Source: Puccinellia tenuiflora (Eukaryota > Streptophyta > Magnoliopsida > Poales > Poaceae). Taken from it: a stretch of DNA of 64,000 bases. The stretch covers positions 682,001 through 746,000 of the forward strand of contig QRDG01001367.1 in the NCBI GenBank assembly GCA_012064385.1. The letters run 5' to 3'. The translations under genes were made by a program, and so were the position numbers. The notes under the pieces are model-generated. The model made no database searches. It worked only from the letters and a program-made list of their open reading frames with translations, and had not been told where the DNA came from. Below, piece after piece: positions 1 through 8,942 of this stretch (positions are counted from its first letter, which is position 1; every line of letters begins with the position of its first letter).

Positions 1-3000
1 TTAGCACACGTTGATTATGCAACCTCTAGCTGCCATTTGATTAAAGGTTCAGGTTATCTATGATCTTATCGTCTATTCCCAAGTTGTCCATAACCGTGGA
101 CACGGCTTTTCGAAAAGATTAAACCCTGTAGGGGTGTACTAATTTACCCACCGGTACCGTCCGACCCCTTGCCTGTACAATTAGCTCTCTTCCGGGGAAA
201 GCCGGCAGGGCGGGCGCGGTTAAACCTTTACAAAGCATGAGACTATCCAAGGGTCATCGTGACGACAGGACAAGTTCAGCGCCTATTTCAACACCTTTCC
301 CCATCTCCACTCCTATCACCTCCATCATCATCTTCTTCTTTTCATCACCAGCCACACACTCGCAAATGGAAAGTGCAAACTAGAGGACCCTTGGATACGC
401 CCGCACTAATTATTCAGTTAAAGGGGATTCCATATGTCCCCACCGTTGGAAGCACGCTAGTCTTGGTTCAAGAGGTAAAGAACTCGCACCTAGGGGCCAG
501 AACGAGACAAAACACCATCCCCGATGGCAACTCATCCCAGCCTTCTTAGCAATTAATTATCAACACAAGTTTCCACCACTGCCCGAACATTCCATTCAAT
601 TCACAATTATGGAATAATCAACGGACAACTTAAACATTCGACTAAGCATGGCTAAGCATATCTAAGCATAAATACAACAGATATGATTCATCTCCGGCCA
701 ACACATCAACCTATGGTTCATAGGAGTGAAAACAGGTAATGGTTCAGGGAGCATGCAATTATAGGATACTCTATACACTGACCAAAAGTTGTTGCTAGAA
801 TCGAATGCAATATTTTGGTGGATAAAATACTTGGGTAATATGAGATATGCCAAGAAGGTGAGGTTAGTTCTTGCCTTGCTGGTAGTACTGGTCGCGTTGG
901 TTGTCAAGGTATTGTGGTGGAACCTCGACTCCCGAATCTACCGAAACACAAACAACACAGGAAAGGAAAATAAATAACACGAATACAAGGTGCAATGCAC
1001 AATCCTGATGATATGGTCAAATTATGCATTGAAAACATATTGGGCATGTCCCACAAGTTAAATGGAACCCCTAATTTAAATATCACAATTAACGGGTTAA
1101 AACTCCATCTTTAACTTAGTGATTTGCGTTATTTACCAAAATGTCCAGTACTGAAATATGGGTCCTAAATGCATGAAAATTACATTATTAGATAGGTATT
1201 ATCCTACTGATCATTTTGGTACCTTGTTTGCATTTTTCCGATTAACGGTGAAGAAATGGTGATTTAAACGGTTATGCGATTTAAATCATTTTAACCAATT
1301 CGAAATTAACATCAAAGGAAAATTTGTTTGCATGCTGTGATATTAACATAGGTAGATAGCATTTGCTTTGCTGGTCATTTTGGTATATCATTTGCAATTT
1401 TTGAATTAATATTCACCAAGTTATGATATTTCCAATAATTGATTTAAATCTGCCATTTTAGTAATTTATGTAAACAGCACTAAAATTTAATTCTCCATTT
1501 CTCTCAAATGGCATAAAGTGGTAGTCCATTGTTCACTGATCATTTTGAGCTATTGAACACAATTTTTGGACAAGTAAAACTAAAGTTATGCAATTTCTAA
1601 ATTCCACCTTATTTCTGCCATTTCTGTTTTTATTAAATCCAGGCAATTTATTTTGGTCAATTAAATTAACCAATGGTACTAACAGATAGACATTTTATTG
1701 CTGAGCATTTTGATATATTATTTGCAATTTTTGGACTTGTGGTTCAAAAGTTATCAAATTTCAAAGTTCATTTGAATTTTCTGCCATTTAAACAAATTCC
1801 AGAAATTGGGCCGAATTCATTTTGCACCGAGGCTGGGCTAGCCCGTGAGACGGACAGGTGGGGCAGCAGCCACGCTGGCACGCCACGTCGGCCTGCGGCC
1901 CACTTGCAGGTTTGACCGACGGGGGCGGCCAGGACCGGCGCGCGTGCGCGGCGGTGACCGGCGACGAGGGCGTGGACGCAGACGACGATTCCGTGCGCTC
2001 GGTGGCTAGCAAACGGGCGCAAACGACGAGCCTAACTATGGCGAACCGAGGGGAGGCGGCGCCGCCGGTTCTAGGTCACCGGAGTGGCCACGACGGCGAC
2101 GGACGGCGGACGGCCGACGGCGGCTATGGTCGATCTAGCGCCCTAGGGGGAGAGGAGGGAGGCGGAGATGTCCAGTAGGACCGCATGCTCACCCTGAGCA
2201 CGTATCGATGCTCGTCGGAGGCAGAGGTGGGCTGACGACGACGGGAGCGTGCTCGGCGGCCGGCGGTCGGAGGCGGAGAAGACGAAGAAAAACGGGACGA
2301 TCCCGAGCTCCCCGGTCCGATTGCTGGGGCGAGGAGGAAGAAGAAGACGCGGCGGTTCTTTTGCCCCAAGCCGATCCGCTCCTGGTGGTCTGCAACGTCG
2401 GCGGCGAGCGGCGGCGGCTTGGTCAGCGCACGGCCATGGCGCGGTCGCGTCTAGGGTTTCTGCAGGTTGGGGAAAAAGGGGGCGCGCGAGTAGCTAGGGC
2501 AGCGGGCGTGCATCTTAAGCTCCAGGGGGCCCAGAGAGCAAGGGGGGCTGCGACAGTGGCGACGAGGTTCGTCGGCAACGGTGTCGGCAGAGGACGTGGT
2601 CGCTACAGCGTGAAGAAGATGGCGACTTTGCAAAAAAAAACCCTGCCTGCCTTTTTCTTTTATGTTTTTAATTCTTTAATTGAAACAACAGTCTTTTCTA
2701 TTTAACTAAGGCCCTTAATTAATTTTAAAAATTATGGAAAAATTCACAGAGCCAACATATATTATTTAGAACCTGTGGTAACATTTGCAGCCCATTTGGA
2801 AAATATTTCATGTGGTAACATTTCAGGAATTTCCCTCTTGCATTTTAGGGTTTTATTCCAATATTTGCATTTGCCATTGCATTTAAATTTGGCAACAATT
2901 ATATTTGTTGTTGTAAGAACTTCCTGGACAAATATGAGAATTTGATTTGAGAGTTTGTTCAACATTCACACTATCACATCTGGTTTCTTATTTGTTGCCT

Positions 3001-3110
3001 CCTTATTATTTCATGTGAAGCAATTTGAATAAATATGCCATGATGCAAATGAGATGCAAAAAGTGAAAATTTTACTCATATTTTCAGGGTCCAAAAGTGG
3101 GGCTGTTACA
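1..3110 (-). repeat. 3' LTR of the chromovirus (truncated by window edge)
   Basis: Aligns with 9731-12234 and ends in the same GGGGCTGTTACA at 3110, directly next to the polypurine tract. The first about 790 bp of the LTR (equivalent to 8943-9730) are outside the window. It holds about 599 bp (1113-1711) that the 5' LTR lacks. The GC-rich 1850-2620 stretch gives several overlapping spurious ORFs on both strands. Confidence 0.93.
1113..1711 (-). repeat. LTR segment absent from the partner LTR; degenerate internal repeats
   Basis: The 5' LTR passes directly from the equivalent of 1112 to 1712, with a shared TTT at the joint. Inside the segment a loose unit recurs (cattttg followed by a variable stretch and atttgcaatttttg) near 1212, 1376, 1541 and 1706. 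A deletion in the 5' LTR between such repeats is the simplest reading. Confidence 0.75.
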
Positions 3111-3124
3111 ACTCTATCCCCCTT
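3111..3124 (-). other. Polypurine tract of the chromovirus
   Basis: Read on the minus strand, AAGGGGGATAGAGT directly abuts the TGTAAC start of the 3' LTR. This is the expected site for plus-strand DNA priming in Ty3/gypsy elements. Confidence 0.85.
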
Positions 3125-3146
3125 ACAGGAATCTCGTCCCGAGATT

Positions 3147-6077
3147 CTAGGCTTGAGTGAAGAAGGCGGGGTATTCCTGACGAAGACTAGTTTCACGTTC
3201 CCAGGTTGCTTCGTCTTCGGAATGGTTTGACCACTGGATTTTGAGGAACTTGATGGATTTATTACGAGTTTTCCTTTCCGCTTCATCCAAGATGCGGACA
3301 GGATGCTCGCGGTAAGTCAGATCCTCCTGGATGTCCAACTCTTCGTGATTGACCCCACGAATGGGATCTTTAAAGCAACGACGGAGTTGAGACACATGGA
3401 ACACATCATGCACATCCGGGAAATTCTCTGGGAGCTCGAGCTGATAGGAGAGATCACCTCGCTTACCCAGAACAGTGAAAGGACCAACAAAACGAGGTGC
3501 CAATTTTCCCTTGATCCCGAAACGACGAACGCCTCGGAGGGGAGAGACTCGAAGATAGGCTTTGTCACCAATTTCATAGTGAACTTCCTGATGATGCTTA
3601 TCATAGTAGCTCTTCTGCCTGGACTGGGCAATCTTGAGATTTTCTCGAATGATGCGGACTTTCTCTTCGGCCTCGTTGATCACATCAGGACCGAAGAGTG
3701 GCCTCTCTCCGGTTTCAGACCAATTTAGAGGAGTCCGGCATTTTCTCCCATAAAGGACCTCAAAGGGAGCCATTTGCAAACTGGCTTGGTAGCTATTGTT
3801 GTAGGAGAACTCGGCGAGGGGGAGGTACTTTTCCCAACCCTTGCCGAATGAGATTACACAAGCCCGAAGCATGTCCTCAAGAACTTGATTTACTCTTTCA
3901 GTTTGACCGTCGGTTTGAGGATGATAGGCGGTGCTGAAATTGAGACGGGTTCCGAGAGCTGTTTGGAAACTCTGCCAGAACTTGGACACAAATAGGCTCC
4001 CACGGTCGGAGATGATCCGCAAAGGAACCCCGTGCAAGGGAACAATCCGGGCCATATACAAATCGGCAAGTTGGCTTGCTCGAATATCGTCACGGACCGG
4101 AAGGAAGTGGGCAACCTTTGACAAACGGTCGATGATGACCCAAATAGCATTGTTGCCCTTCTGTGATTTTGGGAAGCCGGTGATGAAATCCATACCAACT
4201 TCATCCCATTTCCACTCGGGAATGGCTATGGGGCGAAGGGTACCAGCTGGCCTTTGGTGTTCAGCTTTCACCCGACGACAGACGTCGCATTCAGCTACAT
4301 ATTTGGCAATTTCCCGCTTCATGCGAGTCCACCAGAATTTGGGACGGAGGTCTTGGTACATTTTGGTGCTGCCGGGGTGGATGGATATGGGAGTTTCATG
4401 TGCTTCTTGTAATATCAACTGCTTGGTATTTCCCTTTTTGGGCACCACCAGGCGGTTCCCAAAATAGACAACCCCGGATTCATCAACGGAGAAGCACTTG
4501 GCCTTCCCACTTGCAATGTTCTTTTTGATCTTGCGGATGCCAGCATCATGTTGCTGGGCCACCTTGATTTCATCCTCAAGAGTGGATTTGATCTCTAGGT
4601 TGGCCAAGTATCCGGAGGGAACAATCTCCAGATTCAAACGCGCGAATTCTTCATAAAGAGCGGGCTGAGCTCGCTCAACCATTAGGGTATTGCAATAAGA
4701 CTTGCGGCTCAGGGCATCGGCCACGACGTTGGCCTTGCCAGGCTGATAGTTGAGGGTCACATCATAGTCCTTGATTAACTCCAACCATCTTCTCTGTCGA
4801 AGGTTCAGATCCGGTTGAGTGAAAAGGTACTTCAGACTCTGATGGTCAGAAAAGATCTCGCAACGGTTACCCAACAGGTAGGGCCTCCATTGCTTTAGAG
4901 CATGAACCACAGCAGCAAGCTCTAGATCATGAGTAGGGTAGTTTTGCTCATGCGGTTTGAGTTGACGGGAAGCATAGGCGATGACATGGCCTTCTTGCAT
5001 CAGAACACAGCCCAAGCCTTGAAGTGATGCATCACAATAGACGACAAAGTCTTTGTCGGTGTCTGGAAGGACAAGTACAGGAGTGGTAGTGAGTTTGACT
5101 TTTAGGGTTTGGAAGCTCTCTTCAGCTTTGTCCGCCCAGACGAACTTCTTATCCTTCTTGAGAAGGTCGGTCAAGGCTTTGGCTATCTTGGAGAAACCTT
5201 CGATGAATCGGCGGTAGTAACCCGCTAACCCAAGGAAGCTGCGGATGTCTTTGACAGACTTCGGGGTAGGCCAATCCAGAATCGACTGAATCTTGTCAGG
5301 TATAACGGACACTCCGTAAGCCGACACCACATGGCCTAGGAAGACGAGTTCTTTCAGCCAGAACTCACACTTGGAGAACTTAGCGTAGAGGCGATGTTCG
5401 CGAAGCTTGGTCAGAACTAGGCGAAGATGCTCATCATGCTCTTCGTCGGTTTTGGAGTAAACGAGGATATCATCAATGTAGATGATGACGAACTTGTCAA
5501 GATACTCGTGGAAGATCGAGTTCATTAGCCTCATGAAGGTAGCTGGAGCATTGGTGAGGCCAAATGACATGACGGTATACTCATACAACCCGTAACGGGT
5601 AGTGAATGCCGTTTTTGGAATATCCTCCTTCCTGATTTTGATCTGATGGTAGCCTGACCGCAGATCCATCTTGGAGAACACAGTTGCACCCGCTAACTGA
5701 TCGAAGAGATCATTCATTCGGGGGATAGGATATTTGTTTTTGATGGTCACCGCATTCAGAGGGCGGTAATCAACAACCAGACGAGGAACATTGGTATCCC
5801 TCTTCTTGACAAAGATGACGGGGCAACCCCAGGGGGAACTACTAGGCCGAATGAATTCCTTTTCCAATAGTTCATCTAGTTGCTTCTTCAGTTTAGTTAA
5901 CTCTTCTGTCGGCATTCGGTACGGCCTTTTGGAAATCGGAGCAGTCCCGGGAACCAGTTCAATAACAAACTCAACAGTTCGATCTGGCGGCATGCCAGGC
6001 AATTCTTCAGGAAAGACGTCGGGAAAGTCACACACCACACCTATCTCATGCATTTCAGGCGGGTTGATACCTTCCAT
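3147..6077 (-). CDS. pol: Chromovirus pol: RT, RNase H, integrase, chromodomain-like tail
   Basis: One open frame of 976 codons. RT lies in the first third (SPWGCPVIFVKK, LVVDYRPLN, active site YIDDIL). RNase H follows (VYCDASLQGLGCVL, IFSDHQSLKYLF). The integrase zinc-finger region ends with CDVCRR, and the catalytic core shows the D, D and E positions in VGMDFITGFP, IISDRGSLF and HPQTDGQTERVNQVLED. The end (IQWSNHSEDEATWERE) resembles the reduced chromodomain of Tekay/Del chromoviruses. It would copy and integrate the element. The listed ATG is simply the first in frame: the polyprotein originally continued upstream, and a CT-repeat frameshift near 6105-6115 separates it from the protease. 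Neither this frame nor the catalytic motifs show a break. Confidence 0.93.
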   Translation of the reverse strand: MEGINPPEMHEIGVVCDFPDVFPEELPGMPPDRTVEFVIELVPGTAPISKRPYRMPTEELTKLKKQLDELLEKEFIRPSSSPWGCPVIFVKKRDTNVPRLVVDYRPLNAVTIKNKYPIPRMNDLFDQLAGATVFSKMDLRSGYHQIKIRKEDIPKTAFTTRYGLYEYTVMSFGLTNAPATFMRLMNSIFHEYLDKFVIIYIDDILVYSKTDEEHDEHLRLVLTKLREHRLYAKFSKCEFWLKELVFLGHVVSAYGVSVIPDKIQSILDWPTPKSVKDIRSFLGLAGYYRRFIEGFSKIAKALTDLLKKDKKFVWADKAEESFQTLKVKLTTTPVLVLPDTDKDFVVYCDASLQGLGCVLMQEGHVIAYASRQLKPHEQNYPTHDLELAAVVHALKQWRPYLLGNRCEIFSDHQSLKYLFTQPDLNLRQRRWLELIKDYDVTLNYQPGKANVVADALSRKSYCNTLMVERAQPALYEEFARLNLEIVPSGYLANLEIKSTLEDEIKVAQQHDAGIRKIKKNIASGKAKCFSVDESGVVYFGNRLVVPKKGNTKQLILQEAHETPISIHPGSTKMYQDLRPKFWWTRMKREIAKYVAECDVCRRVKAEHQRPAGTLRPIAIPEWKWDEVGMDFITGFPKSQKGNNAIWVIIDRLSKVAHFLPVRDDIRASQLADLYMARIVPLHGVPLRIISDRGSLFVSKFWQSFQTALGTRLNFSTAYHPQTDGQTERVNQVLEDMLRACVISFGKGWEKYLPLAEFSYNNSYQASLQMAPFEVLYGRKCRTPLNWSETGERPLFGPDVINEAEEKVRIIRENLKIAQSRQKSYYDKHHQEVHYEIGDKAYLRVSPLRGVRRFGIKGKLAPRFVGPFTVLGKRGDLSYQLELPENFPDVHDVFHVSQLRRCFKDPIRGVNHEELDIQEDLTYREHPVRILDEAERKTRNKSIKFLKIQWSNHSEDEATWERETSLRQEYPAFFTQA

Positions 6078-6877
6078 AAAGTAGAGGCTGATCTCCAGGA
6101 GAGAGAGGAGCGATAGCGGTTGGAATTTTGGAGTAAGGGGACAGGTAGGTCACTGGTCCGAAAGTTGGGTGGACCACTGTGATAGACTTGGCAGCACAAT
6201 TTAAATTGGCCTGGTATTTGACTAGCCAGTCCATACCCAGAATAACATCTATTCCAACATGACTTCAGGGCGATCAGCTGGAAGGGAAAAGGACATCTGC
6301 CTAAGCATATCTGAACTTCCGGAGTAATCCAGTTAGTTAGCCAACTAGATCCCGGTGTTTTAACCTTTAGAGGGGAGTTCATGTTCAAGAACGCTATTTG
6401 GTGGCTAACTGCGAAAGCTATGGATATGAATGAATGCGATGCACCAGAATCAAACAAGACCGTAGCTGGATATCCATTAATTTGGAGCTCACCCATGAGA
6501 ACATCGGGGTCCTCTTCAGCGGCTTCAGCAGAGACGTGGGTCAGACGACCATGGCTAACAGTCGCAGCCTTGGCAGCGGGTGTGGAAGGTGCTGGTGCAG
6601 GTGTAGAGCCCCTGGCCTTCTGAGGACACTCACTGGAGTAGTGACCTGGCTGACCACAGGCGTAGCAAGTGAGCCCTGGCGGTGCAGGCGGACGAGGACG
6701 GAACCCACTTCCAGCCGCACCCATAGTCGATGTAGCTGGGCGAGGCGGAGGTGGCTTGTGTCCTGTAGGCTTGGGCACGAAAGGAGCACGGGGCACCGAG
6801 CTGAACGGCACGAATACCCTGCACTTCTTGGCCTCAGAAGAGGAGGAGCCCTGGTTGTCCACTGGAGCTGACTTCAT
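6078..6877 (-). pseudogene. Chromovirus gag C-terminus and aspartic protease, frameshifted
   Basis: Carries one CCHC zinc knuckle (CYACGQPGHYSSEC), a proline/alanine-rich linker and the retropepsin site VLFDSGASHSF (a D-S-G form usual in plant Ty3 elements). Near 6262 the frame is lost: the following protease segment (VILGMDWLVKYQ, then HPTFGPVTYLSPYSK) continues in another frame down to about 6115, where a second shift leads into the RT frame. The polyprotein is therefore broken at two places here. Zinc knuckle and protease are normally needed for RNA packaging and Gag-Pol maturation. Confidence 0.85.
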
Positions 6878-6901
6878 GGAAGCCTCTAGCTCCTTCCTTC
6901 C

Positions 6902-7564
6902 CTATTCCAGAGTGAGAGCCTGATTGTACAGCTCCTGAAAGGACGGGAACTTGAAGGGCAACAACTCATAACGAAGCTGCGGATTCAGTCCCTTGCGGAA
7001 CAGGTATTGCCGGTCCTCATCATTGGTCACATCTCGAGGGGCGTAGCGAGACAGGTGATTGAACTCCCGCCCATAAGCTTGGAGATCCATCCGTCCCTGG
7101 TTCAGATTCAGGAACTCCCTTCTCTTCAAGTCCATGACTGGCTTGGGGATGTAAGCCGCACGGAAGGCAGTGCGGAATTCCTCCCAGGTGAACACATGAC
7201 CAGCAGCAGTCATTGCCACATGGCTTTCCCACCAAGAGCCAGCGGCTCCCATCAGAAGGTAGGTTGCAAAATTCACTTGTTCCGCAGCCGGAACATGTAG
7301 CGCGGTAAACTTGCGCTCCAGGGCACGCAGCCAATCATCAGCATCCAACGGCTCCTTGGCATAGGCGAAGGTGGGAGGCTGGGACTTCAGGAAGTCATTG
7401 AGATTGTTACATTCAGTATTTCTCCGAGCCCCTTGCTGCACTAACTGCGCGAGAAGATTCTCATTGCGCAGACGGCCCTCCTCGATGATCATCAGTACCT
7501 CCGCCATAGTGGGTGGCGGCGGTAGCTCAGGGTTGCTTTGCTCACCACGACGGGTAGGAGCCAT
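6902..7564 (-). CDS. gag: Chromovirus Gag (capsid part), prematurely ended
   Basis: 220 residues from the ATG at 7564 (MAPTRRGEQ); the open frame extends further upstream, but without the leader-like context expected of a start. The central region (FLKSQPPTF, ADDWLRALERKF, AAGSWWESH, WEEFRTAFRAAYIP, DLQAYGREFNHLSRYAP, FRKGLNPQLRYEL) is the conserved plant retrotransposon Gag domain that forms virus-like particles. It ends at ALTLE followed by TAG; the expected glutamate/lysine-rich linker to the zinc knuckle continues at 6877 in another frame, so a small indel near 6900 separates capsid from nucleocapsid. Confidence 0.88.
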   Translation of the reverse strand: MAPTRRGEQSNPELPPPPTMAEVLMIIEEGRLRNENLLAQLVQQGARRNTECNNLNDFLKSQPPTFAYAKEPLDADDWLRALERKFTALHVPAAEQVNFATYLLMGAAGSWWESHVAMTAAGHVFTWEEFRTAFRAAYIPKPVMDLKRREFLNLNQGRMDLQAYGREFNHLSRYAPRDVTNDEDRQYLFRKGLNPQLRYELLPFKFPSFQELYNQALTLE

Positions 7565-8074
7565 TCTGGAGATATGAACAAGGACACAGTTAGTATCCAT
7601 CCCAGAATAAGCGACCACGGACGGCAACAATTTAGCAGGAGTGAGCAAGGAAGAACATGTATCATCGCATCAACATGGCAGGAAAATAATTGAACTTAGC
7701 AGACATTAGCCAGTCGGAATAAAACCCATTAAGTGATTCAAGTACAAGCTCACAAGCTTTTAGTACGCATTACACGAATGGGAAAAACGGATGATACAAG
7801 TCATTAGGTTCAATACAACAAATCTAACTCGAAAGGGAAACCACTACAGATAGTGGGTATCTTGCTCATCACGCAGGAAGGCAAAGATACGATACAAGGT
7901 ACCCGCAGACACAGGTCTCCTAGAAGTACTGAGCACTCTCCGGGAGACGCACAGAGCGAGTGCGGAAACGGCGTGCACTTGCTGGCTGGTCAACATACGG
8001 CGGCGTGTGAACGTCGCCCCCGGCGGCTCGAGCAGGTCCTCGTGGTGGAACGGTGCCACCCACTCTTGGGCTGC
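7565..8074 (-). other. Leader between the accessory ORFs and gag of the chromovirus
   Basis: No convincing coding signal. The 7600-7850 part is A-rich on the plus strand and has no conserved motif that I recognise. A short ORF at 7844-8059 is probably leftover sequence of the accessory region. Confidence 0.5.
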
Positions 8075-8389
8075 TCATGAAGTTGGCAGCTCCATAGGTA
8101 GCGGCGAAAGGAGATCTTGGGAAACTATCCCGGCATTGACATAAGGCTCCAAGGCCCTCAGAGTGCTCCGGTGACTATCACGGGCAGCCACCGTGTATAG
8201 GTACCACTGACGGGCACGAAGGTCCAACGCCCGGACCATCTCGATAAGAGCTCTGCGACTGGGGTCTGGCTCAGTCGCTGGGTTGGAGTACCTAGCAACA
8301 TAGCAGCCTTCCAGACCGGCCTCAGCAGCAGGGAAGTGGTAAAAATCAGACATCGAGTTGTCTAAGTAATCGCAGTCGCCGCGGTACAC
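8075..8389 (-). CDS. Chromovirus accessory ORF, second part (unknown function)
   Basis: 104 codons reading RGDCDYLDNSMSDFYHFP, then a helix-rich part (ALIEMVRALDLRARQWYLYTVAARDSH) and a short tail. It lies 3' of the dsRNA-binding-like ORF and 5' of gag. Only seven bases separate it from the preceding ORF, so the two may be one protein split by a frameshift or two overlapping parts. No family recognised. The orderly, low-complexity-free protein and the placement between PBS and gag suggest a real element-encoded product rather than chance. Confidence 0.55.
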   Translation of the reverse strand: MYRGDCDYLDNSMSDFYHFPAAEAGLEGCYVARYSNPATEPDPSRRALIEMVRALDLRARQWYLYTVAARDSHRSTLRALEPYVNAGIVSQDLLSPLPMELPTS

Positions 8390-8396
8390 GGAGAGG

Positions 8397-8660
8397 TCAG
8401 TTGAACGTAGCCTCTTGAACAGCCTGCTCCACGGTCATGCCCACACCGACACTCTGGTGCTGGACTCCGTCTCCATCCGGAGTCAGGACGCGGGCCTCAC
8501 AGAAGAATTGCCCCTGTCCGTACGGCATGTGCTCCTCGTACACGACGTACTCAGGGTACCAAGGGCAACCCTGGCTGGCTAAGGCAGCAGCAAACAAGGC
8601 GGGAAACCCGCGGACACCCTCACAGCGAGTCAGACAGACAACAAGTCCCGGACGCGTCAT
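8397..8660 (-). CDS. Chromovirus accessory ORF with dsRNA-binding-like fold pattern
   Basis: 87 residues from the ATG at 8660 (MTRPGLVV). By eye it follows the dsRBD order: a first helix (FPALFAAALASQG), the P-x-Y-x-V-x-E-E strand (PEYVVYEEHMPYGQGQF), two further strands (FFCEARVLTP, VQHQSVGVGMT) and a final helix (TVEQAVQEATF), where dsRBDs usually have a lysine-rich K-x-A-x-x-x-A-A. The lysines that contact RNA are mostly absent, so binding is uncertain. It precedes gag on the element's own strand. The dsRBD assignment is inferred from pattern only. Confidence 0.5.
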   Translation of the reverse strand: MTRPGLVVCLTRCEGVRGFPALFAAALASQGCPWYPEYVVYEEHMPYGQGQFFCEARVLTPDGDGVQHQSVGVGMTVEQAVQEATFN

Positions 8661-8927
8661 CTGTAGCAATAACAGAACAGTTCAACAGTTAGGAACGGAA
8701 AAGATACTCATGAATTAATCTAGACGGTAAGAACCCAACCCCGATGAACCTTAAACTTTGACCCAACTTTAAGACAAATAGAGGTAAGGCGACTCAGAGT
8801 TAGAGCGAGTTGGGTAAGAAGTAAAAAGAATCTAAGAAGGGTTTTCACAACTCATTTTAGGTTATAAATAACTTTTACAACTAGACTCAACTTCGACCAA
8901 TAGAACGGGTTTCCTACAGGCAGTACT

Positions 8928-8939
8928 GCTCTGATACCA
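8928..8939 (-). other. Primer binding site (initiator Met tRNA) of the chromovirus
   Basis: On the minus strand TGGTATCAGAGC, the standard complement of the plant initiator methionine tRNA 3' end, lies three bases from the inner LTR end (8943). Confidence 0.92.
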
Positions 8940-8942
8940 ATT

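Noticed and set aside
1858..2705. Overlapping ORFs on both strands in the chromovirus LTR
   Set aside because: LTR sequence with low complexity and high GC content; no domain, and the matching region of the other LTR does not keep the frames.
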